Shown here: piece by piece, positions 1-13,900 of the stretch | Layout of the letters: each line of letters begins with the position of its first letter | Position numbering within the stretch: the first letter of the stretch is position 1 | DNA from: Norana najaformis | Taxonomy: Eukaryota > Annelida > Clitellata > Crassiclitellata > Hormogastridae | Assembly (NCBI GenBank): GCA_964023275.1 | Contig: OZ029918.1 | Location: forward strand, 13,106,855 to 13,170,854 | Length of the DNA: 64,000 bases | Reading direction: 5' to 3' | The notes under the pieces: model-generated | The model's input: only the letters and a program-made list of their open reading frames with translations | The model's database searches: none | Told to the model about the DNA's origin: nothing | Made by a program: the position numbers and the translations under genes

Positions 1-217
1 AAAAGTCAGACGGAGAGACAGCGTGGCAGCTACGAAGTGGTGTTTGGGGTTGGAGAGGAGAGAGAGATAAGAGTAAGGGGTGTCAGGATAGGATGTGTGA
101 GAGGAATGTTTTGAGTTTTGAGTGAACGGCCGAAGCAGAAATTGCAAGCGGTGGAGCATCGATGAGTTTGTATGATGGGTCAGAAAACTGTCGCAGTTCT
201 GCGGGAGTTTATTCCAG
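1..217 (-). mobile_element. LINE 3'-end fragment (family A), cut by window edge
   Basis: This segment is the reverse complement of 889-1117, with only scattered differences. On the minus strand it begins inside the coding end of a LINE reverse-transcriptase ORF and runs into its 3' UTR, which continues off the left edge of the window. Confidence 0.75.
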
Positions 218-559
218 ACAGTGAATAAAGTCATCAAACCTTTCTGCAGAAAAATCTTAAACCTCCAACCTTTAAATCCAATCGAAATTAGGCACAACAA
301 ATTTACCTTTAGTATCAGAAGTGTTGGTAACCCTACACCCTCTGTGCCAACGCTCTTGTGCGTGCATCAACTAAGTGTTAAGTAGGCCTATCTAACATTT
401 CTTTCTTGACGTTTTTTAGCCATCGCAATTTTTTATGACATTTTCTACGTTTCTTATGACCACCTAGTTTTAGTTATCTGGATCTTTTATGGCCCGTTTA
501 GTTTCCCAGATTTTTATATGACCATTTGTTTTTTCTTTAAAGCCTTTTTAGTTTCTAGT

Positions 560-1250
560 ATCCGACAATTCACTATTCCTGAACATAGGCTCCACCCAAG
601 CCATACAGAATGATCTTGCTCGTGCTGTCACCAAAACCCCCAAACACCATCACAACTCCTGTTCTTAAATCACTACATTGGCTTAAAATACCTGAACGAA
701 TTGAGTACAAAGTCTTATCACTTACCTACAACACACTTCAATCTTCCCAACCTTCCTATCTTCGTCAGTTATTTACCATACAACCGCTCAGTTCAACCCG
801 GTCCTCTTCTGTCCTAACACTTCTCCGCCCTCCCGTCACCTCATCCTTAAAATTTGATAATCGTTCCATAGCCATAGCTGCCCCACCACTCTGGAATAAA
901 CTCCCGCAGAACTGCGACAGTTTTCTGACCCATCATACAAACTCATCGATGCTTCACCCCACCACTTGCAATTTCTGCTTCGGCCGTTCACTCAAAACTC
1001 AAAACTTTCCTCTTTCACACATCCTATCCTGACACCCCTTCTTCCTCTTGTCTCTCTCTCCTCTCCAACCCCAAACACCACTCCGTAGCTGCCACGCTGT
1101 CTCTCCGTCTGACTTTTGGATCTTGACCTGGAGCCGGAACCTTTTGTCTATCGATTTTGTTTTGACTGAGCGCCTGTGAATAAGCTGGTCCCCGCGGCAC
1201 GGCTTTCGTTGGGCGCTGCAGAAATCTCGGAATTACGATTACGAATAGGA
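560..1250 (+). mobile_element. LINE fragment (family A, CR1/L2-like), RT C-terminus and 3' UTR
   Basis: An open frame in this region contains PVLKSLHWLKIPERIEYKVL, then YNTLQSSQPSYLRQL and IAIAAPPLWNKLP. These are standard landmarks at the C-terminal end of Jockey-superfamily (CR1/L2-type) reverse transcriptases. The frame appears shifted after the LWNKLP block, so the copy is dead. The 3' UTR (about 1033-1250) recurs at 18321-18546 and, inverted, at 41668-42000. 5' truncation is typical of LINE insertion. Confidence 0.75.
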
Positions 1251-1379
1251 CTAGTAAGCAACCCTGGCCCTCGCCGCTATGGATACCAGTGGCAACGACT
1301 CAGCTGGATAGATTGGATCCGCCATTGAGCATAGTCAAATGTTAATATTTAATAAGTGAACTATAATTTTTGAGGCACC

Positions 1380-1670
1380 TGGGGATCTTGCCCCCGCCTC
1401 CTCTGTACAGCCGCCACAGCCGCTAGTGCAGCGCTCAGTAGGTTCCGACTACGCTAGAAGAAGTAGGTTCGGTATCCGTCAGCAGTTTCAGTAGTATCCC
1501 GAATACGACAGCGTTTGGGAGCTTCCAGCGGACAATATTTGGCCTGGCCTAGTTTCATCTTCGCATGCAATTGGCTGCCGACAACTTGGCCTATTACGTC
1601 TGAGCCTCAGACGCCAATTGGCCTAACTGGCTGTCTGACTGGAGCCGTCAGTCGAATGCTTGGGGCAGTT
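1380..1670. promoter_or_regulatory. GC-richer block upstream of FGD first exon
   Basis: This stretch is visibly richer in GC and CpG than the AT-rich surroundings and is not part of the LINE copy that ends near 1250. It sits 240 bp before the candidate FGD start codon, so it is a plausible promoter or 5' UTR. No TATA box or initiator was identified with confidence. The call rests on composition and position only. Confidence 0.3.
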
Positions 1671-1908
1671 GTATTGTAAAGCAAAATGCGAATCATTACA
1701 CTGTCAGCTTTGCTGACTCATTATTATGGAACAGTTTTTATAATGTCAGAGGAAGCCTATGACATACGGATTATTTTAATAGAGTAGGGGTTATAGTCTT
1801 ATAATGTTTACGATTAGAGCAACTGGGTCATACATCAACGGATAGCGCAATCAGTCACGCTTATTGATCGAATTCATTGATCGAATTCATTGGTTTTTAT
1901 CGTCAGAC

Positions 1909-1926
1909 ATGGCTGATTCGCCCGAG
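1909..1926 (+). CDS. FGD: FGD candidate first coding exon
   Basis: An ATG at 1909 opens six codons (MADSPE) and is followed at once by a GT donor (GAG|gtttgt). The exon ends in phase 0, which is what the next exon at 4008 needs. The next exon has no in-frame start of its own after its acceptor. It lies just downstream of a GC-richer stretch (1380-1670) that could be promoter or 5' UTR. Choice of this exon is inference from phase and context; transcript data would settle it. Confidence 0.5.
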
Positions 1927-4900
1927 GTTTGTTATTTGCTGTTTAACTGCATGCTGAATGAATCTGTTTGAAACCACTAAACTAATACACTGTAGTCTGT
2001 TTCCCGTGTAGCAATGGCTTCCATCTACAAACAAATTTTTGTGTATCTCTCAGTATATGTCTACTGTTTAGTTTACATCAGTTAGGGCTTAGCAGCAGTT
2101 CTAGTATTTGAGTGGCATTATGGCACACCAAAATTCTTGGAACATGCATAATTATAACACATAGACTGACATGTACAGTGTATAATCGCAATTGTATACT
2201 CTAGATTTCTTCAGCGCCCAACAAACGCTAAGTTGCAGGAACCAGCTTATTCACAGGCGTTCATGGATCCCAACTTTTGTTCACCTTTAGAAAACGACCT
2301 GATTATAACATTACCTTGTTTTAAAGCGATAAGGTAGTTCGTGATATGGCTGCAGAATGTGCAATGGAGTCTTTCTGAAGTTTTGTTGCATCCAGTTCCA
2401 CTGTATCCCTGTTAGCTAAAACAGCCAACTTACAGTGAGTTAGTTTATGTGATTGCTTTATATTCAGTCACAGACTGAATCTAAAGCAATCACATAAACT
2501 GACTTGTTGAGTAAGTAGAAGCTAATATTACAATAAAGTGGTGTTTCTAGTGGACCTATAAAAAGACCTTTTATTATTATTAATCATCCCTCCCTCCATC
2601 ACACAGCTTTGTTCCAGCTGCACTGGAGACATTGGGACGAATCAATCTGACAGGCCTTGAATTTATTTCTGAATTGGGTCACGGACTAACAGCTGTTTCT
2701 GGTGATCCATGTGAGACAATCAATCTTTTTAGCACCTTTCAATTTGTGCACAAGGTCCCTACTTGCAGGGTTGCATAGAAAAGGACCATCTGCCCAGTGT
2801 TTTGATAATTTCTGTGTTAGAATGAGGTGATGGCATGGCATGGCTTCAACTTTTATAAGAAATGAACTTGCTGGCATAAAACCTGCAGAAATAGATTCAA
2901 TGCCACTAAATTGGAAAGAGCCGGAGAGCATTTTTATTGCATGAAACTGAAGTTTAATGTGGCAAAACATAATCCTGCAGATGACATTTCTTTTGATTCA
3001 GGCCCCACCACATTGCAGAGCTTGAAAAGTTCTGCTATAACCTCAAACAGTTGTAGGGTTTCCGATTCTGTTTATTTTTCTGTGACTTGTTTTTACAAGG
3101 GTCAGATATTTGACTCTTGGAATTGCTACAAGAGTTTGGTCATGTGCTGAATTACTTAAAGATCATATGCTGCTTACTCAGATTATTCGTGCTGACTTGG
3201 TTCCAGTTTAAGCAAAATATGACCCCAGTTGTTTGGTTGATCTATAACACAAAGTATTACATGTGAAATCATCACTTGAGGTTGTTGAAATGAAATGAAA
3301 ATCGTCTGTAGCATGCCAGTTGAATCCATTGCATTTGCAGAAGTACTTGTAATTACTTATTTTGAAAATGCTAGATGCAAGTACTCCAGTGTTGAAATTG
3401 AGTGAATCGACATTAATAAAACTCAATTTTACCTTGAATCTTGTCCAGCCTTTACTTCTTACATGTATTGGAATTATTTTAATAATGTGTTTAATCAAGA
3501 TGTTAATGTATTCCAGTTGCACTACCATTAACCACTATCTACCTTTTGATAAATGCTTATATTTATGCAATACAACAATAAATAAACAGGTATACTATAT
3601 AATGCAATGCAACATAAATTTCATAATACCACTTAATACAGTTCACTAAACTTGGAAGATTTAAACATTATGAACCATAACACACTGTACATATTCACAC
3701 ATGTCATGTATTCATACGTGACATTCTGGTCATGCATTATTACCATTTTTGAAATATTTTTTGATATTCCAACAGAGCTGCTTAGCTTCTTAATGGCTGC
3801 TGCACTAGAAACACTTCTGAGTTTTTTATTATTTATTATTATTATACCAGCTCTGACACCAGCTTAGTGTGGTATGGATAATGAAGTTTTCTTGACTTTC
3901 AAAGAAAATGTTGAGTTAGCTTGGAGCAAGGCATAACTGCTGATTTAGATGCTAATCGTGTAATTCATTTGATTAGATCAGACAGTTGTGTCTTTTTGCC
4001 CTTGCAGAGAGACACAGTCGATGGAAGCCATTCATCTCTGTCTCCTGGTGCTCAGCAGATTCAACCAGGGCATAAACTTCTCGATTCCATCGAGCCAGGA
4101 AATGTTCAGCGTCTTGTGGAAAAGTTCCGACGTCTGGGAGACCCAACATTCCATAACAGTAAGAACAAGTTTCCCCTGTACCTCTCCTCTCCCTCTTCTC
4201 CCTCTCCCCTTTCCATCTCCTTCCTTCTCCCTCTCAACTACAGTGTCACCGCCTGGGTCACTGGGGTCACTTGCTGTGTGATAAAGTCAGTTGTCACATA
4301 GGCATGTTCAATCACTTTCTGTCACCAATATGAATGATTTTGATATTGTTACTTCAGATTTCTGCCTTTGGTATTAAGTATTACATTGTATTTTTCATTT
4401 GTGGTCTTTTTTCTTGTGTCTGGGATTCAGATTTCAGTGCATCATATGAAATTAATAAAAAATGTGTATGTTGAACCCTGCAACCAATAATAAATGCTTG
4501 TCCAGCTGTCTGATGCTGTTGTGGTGTTTACACTCCAACCAAACAATCCTTCAACACCTCCTGGAACTGTTGTTGCTGGTGGGGAGATTACTTGACCTTA
4601 CATTATAGGATTAGCTGATCTTACCTTGACTTACCTCCTTAGATTATCTGACCTGATATGATCTGACCTGATCTTACCTTACCTTACCTTCTGGGATTAT
4701 CTGATCTTATTCTGCCTCACATCTTTGAATTACCTGACCTGACCTGACCTAATCTTACCTTACCGTACCACACCTTATCTTACCCTACCTTACCTCTGTC
4801 TCTCTTACCTCTCTTCCCTCTCTCCCTCTCCCACTCTCTCTCCTCCAGCCTCCTCCCTTTCCCCTGTACATCTCCTCTCCCTCCCCTCCCTCTCCCCTCC

Positions 4901-7900
4901 TTTCCCTGTCATTCCTTCTCCCTGTCACTCTCTCTCCCTCTGTCTTTTGCTCTTCTTCTTCCTCTGCATGTTTGTCTGTCTTTCTCTCTCCTACATTTGA
5001 TGTGGGGTTATGCATGTGGCATCAGAGTCCATTATATACACAGATTTATATATTCCCCATTCAAGAGAGACTTGTCAAAGGTGCTCCCAACCTGAAAACA
5101 CAAACCATGATCGAACAAAATGGTATTCAAGTGCTTATGGAATTGAGGTGTGGAAATGTCCCGTCTGGGACAGATAGTGACAGAAAGCCATCTATCTGCA
5201 ATGTCACAGAGGATCACAGAGGCTTGTGTGTGCCACCACAAACACAAACACTGCCACTGCCTGAAATGTATGTACTGCCACAAAGTTTAAGCAGTATGTT
5301 AGGTTATAATTTGCTCCTCTGAGCTGGCTTTGATGTGTGTTGCATCTGATAGAGAAATACAACAATAACTGCTGTCCGTGAAGAGCGTTGTGCTTCCCAC
5401 CCCCTCAAAAAGCCCCATTTTTATGTCTCTGTCACATGATTTGACACTTATCAACATCATGACCTTCAGGAGTTTTATTTGTCTGTGGCAAGGGACTTAT
5501 ATTTACGTCTTGTCAGAGGTAAATATCACATGCTGTTTTATTTCACTTTTAGAACCACTCAGCTATTCACCCTTCACCTGTGTCTGTTGGTTTTACCTTG
5601 AGTCTTTCTTGTCCAATCTTTACTTCTTACATGCATTGGTAATGTTATGTTAATCTTCTGTTTAATCAGGATGTATTTCAGTTGCACTGGTATTAACCAC
5701 TATCTACCTTTTGGTAAATGCTCTTATTTATGAAATACAATACGACAGTATAAAGTAAACAGGGCTGATACATACATAATGCAAGGCAACATAAATTTCG
5801 TAATACCACTTAAAACATTAAGTAAACTTGGAAACTTAGCAATGTTATGAAACGTTATGAACCATAATAATAAACTTTACATATTCACGCATGTCGTGTA
5901 GTCACATGACCTTCTGGTCACACCTTCTCACCAAAATGTGACAAGTTGTGACAAAACATTTCTCTGTTGAAGGTCAGTTCTATTTATATGAATACCTATT
6001 TGAGGCTGTACGTTCTACACATGGATATTAGAGCAACCAATGTGTTATAGTGGAGAGATGCATTGCGAGATATACTTGGACCTAGCGTGGAAAGACACTG
6101 AGACATGTTGGTCAGAAATTGCCAACACAGAGTCCTGGAATGAGAACTTACTCTGTAATTTGTGGTGCATGACACATACACGTGAGGCTGGAAGTCCTAC
6201 ACATGGATGTTGGAGTGAGCGATGTGTGATAGTGGAGAGATGTATTGCTTGATATACTTCTGCCTAGGGCAGAAAGACACAGAGACTTGCCATAAGACTT
6301 CCCTGTCCCAGGAGCTAAGAGAATGACTGGTGTTTCGTATTAATGGCGTTAGTTCCAGAGTTACAAGATGTAGAATGTTCTGAAGGAAAGGCTCGCAGTA
6401 AAGAAGGCACATAAAAAGGGAATGATTGTTACCAGTAAAAGAACCCAGTTCTTCAGACATTGCCCATCTGGCTACTGCAGAAGAGGCAGGGTTGGATCCC
6501 ACGACAGAGCTTTACAGTGTTTCTTTGCTAAAAGGAAGCGCCTATTCTTGAACTTTACTTTGAAGGCGCAGTTACTCATGGGCAGATATGGTACGGAATG
6601 ACCATTTTACATTGAGAGTAGAAGTTAGATAAGACAAAATATCCTCTGGCTTCCTGACCCCACAACTGTTCATTCAACTCAGTTCTTACTGTTGTTTTTT
6701 ATTGTTTGTGCATATTGTTGTTCATATTATTTTAATCCCATTGTAAATGTCCCATGTCAAGCTATGAGTATAGCTTTAGACGATAAGGAGATTTTTTGCT
6801 CTAGTAACATTTTCTAAATTTCTTGGTGTATGTAGATCAACACCTAACCTGCAATGAAAACATCACTATACATCCTATCCAAGAAACTTTCAAAAAACAT
6901 CAGCATATTATCTCACATATAGTATCAGTTACCTAGCCCTATACTTAAGTATTTGTATCAGTATATTTTTTCAAATCTAAATGTATTGTAACATTTGTTG
7001 GGGTTCAGATTATCCCTTTCAATTAGAAAGATTAGTAATTTACAGAACTGTACTGTTCCTATGTGCTGTATGCTGAACTGGTCTGCCATTTCTAAATCTG
7101 CTTTTAAAACACTGAATTTACTAGAATTGACTGACATAACATTATATTCAAATTAGCCTATTCATGTTTCATTATTATAATAAAACGGTTGCCACTTGCT
7201 TTTGATAACTATTTTTATAAAGGCAAGGCTGCCCATAAGTATAACGCTAAAATATCGAACTGATAGTGCTCAAACAAACGCTAAGCTTTTCCCAGTTAAG
7301 TGCTCTGCTTTGCTATCATGGAACTCTCTTCCTGGCATTGTAGCAACTGTACCAATGGTATTGTAACAATTTAAAGTTGAAACTGAACGTTACTGATGAC
7401 TGTGTTAATAAATCTTGCTTGGTGTAAATGTTTTTTTTGCTGTGTGGGACATAAAAGTAACTTTTTAGATGATAAATTAAACAAGCCACTGGTAAGGTAA
7501 GCAATGGTACATGGACATGAATTAATCAGGCCTAAGGACCCTTTAGGTTTGTCTTATTGACATCTCAGCAGAAGCATGAAAGTTTCTTTTGTAAAATTTC
7601 AAATTCCCTGTGAATAAGCATTGTTGATGATTCAATAAATGGCTAAATCAATCAATACATACGCATGATTACATATATAACACAGATGATGGAGTGAGCT
7701 TAATAGGACTGAGATTATTTGATTGAGTTCATTGAGTTTTAATTTAGACCAATCATTACTTTCCAGGCTAACTACTACTCCATTGGTTAAGTTCTATGTG
7801 TGTGCAAGAGCCCAACATGGTGACCTTTTTCCAGCTGTTTGAGCATCATTTGCTTGCAGATGAACTTGTTTTTTTTATTAACTCTAGAATCATTTACCGG

Positions 7901-10900
7901 TAAGCTAGGAAGGAGCGTCTTCGAGAGATTCTTAGAAGGTGCCATAGTAATGTTCATTTACTCAACATTGTCTGCTAATAGTCTAACTTTGGTTCTGAAA
8001 AGAGTAGTGAACTGTTCTTTTGCACTGCCTAGGCACTGGATACCTCATCCCACAACTCTTAATTAAGTGCAGTTCTTGCAAACATGTTTTATTTCTTTGA
8101 CTAGGCTCACCCCACAAAGGTTGCCTATCTGTCCTCCTAGCAGATTGACATTCTGAAAATCAATTGCCCTACTGGTTAGATTTCAAATTTTGTCACAGTT
8201 GATGCATTGTTGTGTTAGTTTTTGTTTTTGTTTGATACTGTGTATTAAATTTTAGTATCTTAAAAGTTATAAGTTTTTATTAGGTTGGCATGTTCCAAAA
8301 ACGTTGATGTTTGTTGTTTTAGAACCGTACAATCGACATGCGACGTCAAAAAGGCTGTCTGTGGCATTGGCTGAAAGTCATCCTCAGAGAAAGAAGGAAG
8401 TGTTTATTTCGAGGAAGAAATCAGGTCATTAATATTATTATCATGTAATCTTATTATGCGTGCAATGTTATTAAGTCGGAATCTGAGGTGTGGATGTATA
8501 TTTGCTGGGTTGTAGATGGAGTCATGAAAAACCCAGAGTAAAATGTGAGTCTAATAAATGATTTAAAGATGATAGTAAATTGGGCCATTTGTGGTAGATC
8601 GATTCCAAATACAAAGAACACAGCAGCTAAAGGCATATAATCCATAATCCTACAATTGTCCTGAACCTAGATTCTGCAACAAACCAGTAACAGCAGAAAC
8701 ACAACAGCCTAGGAGGGTAGTATGGAGTTAGCAATGCATTAAGATAAGACAGACGGCTGGTGTTCTAGGCCTAAGGGTCTAGAATGCATCTTATACTTAA
8801 TATGAAATTCAGCAGGAAGCCAATGAAATTCATAAAGGTGATCTAATGGATTTGATAAAGAAGAACATGTAACCACCTAGAAAAGGAGCTTTGAACCCTC
8901 CGAAGCTTTTCAGATTAAACGAGGATATACTATACGTCAGCACATTTGCATAAGAAAATTATAAAAAATGTAAGAAGTGCTTGTTTTTTCTGAGCTTCCT
9001 GAATTGGTCAGTAACTAGGTCAATGTGGAAGAAAATAGAAAAAATAAGAAGTATACAGATTTTGTAGAGTTTCTTGTAGAAAACCAGGACATTTAACTTT
9101 TTTCTGTAGTGCATAACAAAGTGAAAGCGTCTACATGTCAAGTCTGAATAAAGATTGAATTTCTAGGCACAGTGATGGTGATGATGCTAAAATGACAGAG
9201 ATTTATGTCAAGGATAACCATGACCATAAAAATGTCACAAAAATGTCACATAAAGATTGAATTTCTAGGCACTATGATGGTGACGACAGTAAAATGATAG
9301 ATTTTATGTCAAGGATAACCACAATCATAAAAATGTCACAAAAATCAGAATGTCATAAATTTCTCATTGTATGATGGCCAAGAATGTTGATTCCTGACAG
9401 ATATTTTGTCACAACAGTAATTTGAATATCCTTATGGAAATTTAATCTTAGGGACATCTGAACTTAATGTTTCTTGCAGAAGTATTCTACCCTTTCCCAT
9501 GCAACACAACTGCACACTAGTTAGTAAAATATCCCTTTTAGAGAAAGTTTCCTCTTGCTTTCCCCATTAGCTACATGCTATGAAAGCTACTGCCAAAACC
9601 TGTCCTGACTTAAAGAACTTTTTTCCAACATGCCGTCTTTTCTAAACTACTTTTTTCTCATATATTTTGCCAGAGAGTGCCAGCATTTACTTTAACATTA
9701 CATGCATGCATGCATAGAAGGCTATTAGAATTATAAATTTCATACATATTTTAAAGACGCTTTTGCTGTGAACAATCTTCAGATCGTTTGAAGAAGAGTT
9801 GGATGACAGAAGAAAAATGGCTACTTCTCACACCATCTCTGTTCTCACCTAATGAGCTTGACTGTTGTTCAGTCAGTTTGTCACAACCAACAATTCCAGT
9901 GAATCACTGCAAAAAGTCAAGTGGCTCATCGGTTTGTCCCAAAGACCAAGAAGGTGGATTGCTACCTGTACTCAGCTGTGAGCATGAGGTGAGTGAAATA
10001 GTGATGCCAACTGAGTGCATCTTGATTGAAGATCCGACAGAAAGCCACAGAAGACTCACAATTGGTGCTTCGAAGGATTATTTGCCAAATGATGCTGCAG
10101 AGAACGAACATATTTACGAAGAAATTGAGACAATCAAAACTCTTGATCACTCTGATACAAAGAATGCATCAGAAACACAGAACATGGTGCTTCATAATGA
10201 GATAAAAGAAAACTTTCAAGGTAGCTTGCAAAAGAATTTAGTTATAGTTAACGATGATGCACTTAACGAAGACAAACCACTTAAACAACTTTTTTGCTGC
10301 AATGAAGTTTGTTCTGTGCCTTCGCTAGTCAGTGCAGTGAGAAAAGAAAGGGTGTACGAAGAAATTGATGCAGAAGCAACCCACAATCATTCTGAGCCTG
10401 GAAACAAAGACAAAGATGCAAGAATAGCTGTTCATCCAAGAAACTCTGCTAAGGATTTTGCCCCTGATGATTTAATTTATGAAGAAATTGACCTCGATCC
10501 CCCAATAATAGTTGTGCGTGAACAGAACTTTTTATCTTCACCATCTTTAAGAATTTCAAACACTTGTAACAAAAGAAAAAATGTTCCAGTTACTGGATCA
10601 CAACGTGAGGAGTTCTGCTCAACCTCTTCAGTTTCTGAGGGTAATTCTTTCAGAGATAGTTTCATTCCAAATTTGGACGAATATGATATAATTTATAAAT
10701 CAGAAGTAACAGGGTCAGAGCCTTCTCTTGTGAACAGTATTACATCAAATTGCGGTATGATAAATGTTCACCCCAAAAGAAATGCGCAAAACTTAAGTTT
10801 GTCATCGCAACAGTCTTTGTCTGGTTCTCACAGTGAAATTTGTAGAAACTCAGACAACAATTTATGTCAGTTTTGTGGAGTTTCTTCAGAAACATTAGAA

Positions 10901-13900
10901 ACTTCTGAGTGTAGGAAAGCATCAGAAGAATCTGCAAATGGCTCAGACGGTGAAGAAAATATCTACGAGAATTTTGAGTTCACACCCTCTGCACCTTTTA
11001 TGATACAAGCAGTTGATGTTAAATGTAAAAACATTCCTTGTAAAGATGCTTCATGTAAAGATACTGCACGTGTTGCAAAAAAAAATGTAACACGTAAAGA
11101 TGTAACAGCTGAAGGTGCTCAGAACTGTGAAACTGAATGCTTTGAACATGGCCTTCGTAGGGATGTTGTTTCGGAAAGTAGTAGTTGCGGAAATTCATTT
11201 ACTTCGTCAAGTTATGAATCTTATTCAAGTGATGATGAGTATGTGGAAAGTGCACCAGGTGATCCTGGTGTACAGAAATCCCAGATGCCAAGATCTGAAG
11301 AGCCACCTAGTGACGTCGTTACTGAGGTAATTGCAAAGCTGAGTAATGCTTTTTTAATCTAAGAGTAAAACTTGTTTTTAAAACAACCTGTGACATATTG
11401 GCCTATTGCTTTATGCATCAGTTTCTAACCATTTGAGGCAGTTAGTGAATTGACTTCTTTCAAACCAAACTCCAAACTGTAATACAACAATGTGTATTAA
11501 AAACATGTAAGGTTTCAGTGTTCTGAAGAGTAGAAAGAGATAATGAAATTGAAAAACAGGAGGAGGAGGAGGAGGAGGAGGAGAACGAGGAGGAGGAGGA
11601 GGAGGAGGCAAAGGTTCTGGTGGCATTAACAAACAAGGAGAGTAGATGGAGATAAGTAACTGGAAGAAAACAACAAACACAAAAGGAAAAACCTAGAATA
11701 AACCTTTAAATTTGTTGACTTTCTGATACTGAATATTGTGCCGCTGTCTGACAACCTAGGCAGTGAAGACATCAGTTTATGACACTAGACAATTGTGCAT
11801 TAAGGACTTGATGAAGTTCGCTGTGCAAGTACCACTGAAAAGTTAAAATGTAGCTGAAAAGTTGTTTCGTACATCTAAAAAATTGTTTTAAACTTCAACC
11901 TCTTCGTCATCTTCATCAGTTCTTGATGCCAGCCATTTGGCAATGATGCATATCAATACATAATCTCCATTCTTTTCAGTCATTTGTCAGATGTTATTCT
12001 TTTCTCATGTTTTGTCCAAGGCTTCTTATGTCTTCATTTATGCTGTCTGTCCTGCATAATCTTGGTCTTTGTTTGTTTCTTTTTCCTTTAGATCTTGCAT
12101 GTAGTGCAGTGTGGGGGATTCTATCAACTGGCATTCTTTGCACATTAACAAGTCATTGAAGTCTTCACTGAGTGACTTTATCCAGCAGAGTTTATTTATT
12201 TATTTATTTAAAGCACTTATAACACACGCAGTGTCAGTAAACCTGAATCTGAGGTGGATGTATATTCGCTAGGGGCCAAGGTGGAGTCATGCAAAAGCCA
12301 GGATGAAGTAGTGAGTCTTAATAAGTGATTTAAAAGATGATAGCAAGTTTGCAAGATGGGCCTTTTGTTGTGGTAGACGATTCCAAATGCGAGGAGCACA
12401 ACAGTTAAAGGCACGTGATTCTACAATTGTCCTGAACCTAGATTTTCTGCATATCCAACGACTATCGTATTTCATGAATGCTAATTCTTTTGTGGTCTTG
12501 TGATTCCTGCAATTTTTCTGTAACCAACTGATTTCTGGTGTAAGGATTCTTTTCTCATCTTGTTTTCTGATTGTTCAGCAATCTGATCTATGCAGAAAGA
12601 TGGCTTATATCAGCATCCCACATTTATTGTCTTTGTTTCTTTGTTATTTCCCTGCTTCTCCATATCCTGATGATTTCTGCAAATGCCTGCTGTGAGGTGT
12701 GTCCAATTCCTCTTTTTTTGTAGGTCATTTCACCATTACCATGTGTGGTCATTAGACCTCTTGTGGTTACCTACCATCAGCAGTTCAACCACTTAGTTTT
12801 GGTTAATTAAAAATCCTGTACAATCCTCAAGTCTATTCTGTGAATCTGATTTTAGAATTTTCGAATGCTTAACATAACAATTCTATAATTTGGAATTTGA
12901 TTATTGTTGACAGGAACCAGTTAGCAAGTTGGATCGGATTGTATTTGAGATCGTAGACACAGAAAGGAAATACATTGACAGATTAAAGCTGATCAATGAT
13001 GTGAGGTCATATTACTGATTTTGGGTATCATTATATGTAGTGTACATGTATGTATGTTTGTGTTTATGCATGCATGCATGAGGGTGTGAGGTAACATGTG
13101 ATGATTCGAAGATACATTTGCTTTTCATAAGGTGTTTACAAGTGTAAATTTATGATGATGTGAAGATGCATATGATGTTTATTTAAGATACGTGTTTAAA
13201 TAATTGAAGATGTGCCGTTATACTTAATAGTAGTTTTTATTGTTTATTTAAGCTGTTATAATAATGTGGGGCACTCACTGTGTCCTGCTGTAGCGGATTT
13301 TGTGGCCCCTTTGTGTTGACCCTTGAGCGCCATTATCAAATTATCTCATGCTGTTACACTGATGCTATTGTAAATTGCTTCCCTTTGTTGATTGCTACAT
13401 AAGTAGCTTTCATATAAGTTATTTAGTAGTTAAAATGCATTTGTGCTTGGAAATTGAACTTTTTAAAACTAAAATGTCTGGGAATTCTTTAGACCCCTGA
13501 TTAAAATTATGGATATGAGTCATATTAAAATGACTTACTTTGGACCCTCACTCCTCCTTTGTCCGCATTTGGCTTTAGCCTTCCCTTATCCCCCTTTGCA
13601 GATGTCCGCGCTACAGTGGAGTGCTTTGACCTAGATTAGGCTATCCCTTATTTGCTGCTTAATGGACAACCTCTATTCTGTCTGTATCCCTTGCAGGAGT
13701 TTCGAGTTGCCGTAACAGCGTGGAACCAGAAGAAGAACCTCATTCCATCAGACACCATCCAACAGATGTTCCTCAATGTAGACATAATTTATAAACTCCA
13801 TTCTGGGTTCTTCCTACCAGAACTGGAAGCCTGTCATAACAAGTGAGCTTTTTCTTGTGTGATAAATGGGCGGTTGGGTGGGGTGTGGGTGGATGGGTTG

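Noticed and set aside
3921-4007. Upstream extension of FGD exon 2 as a coding start
   Set aside because: The frame is open but precedes a strong polypyrimidine tract and CAG acceptor, and it lacks a convincing ATG; treated as intron.
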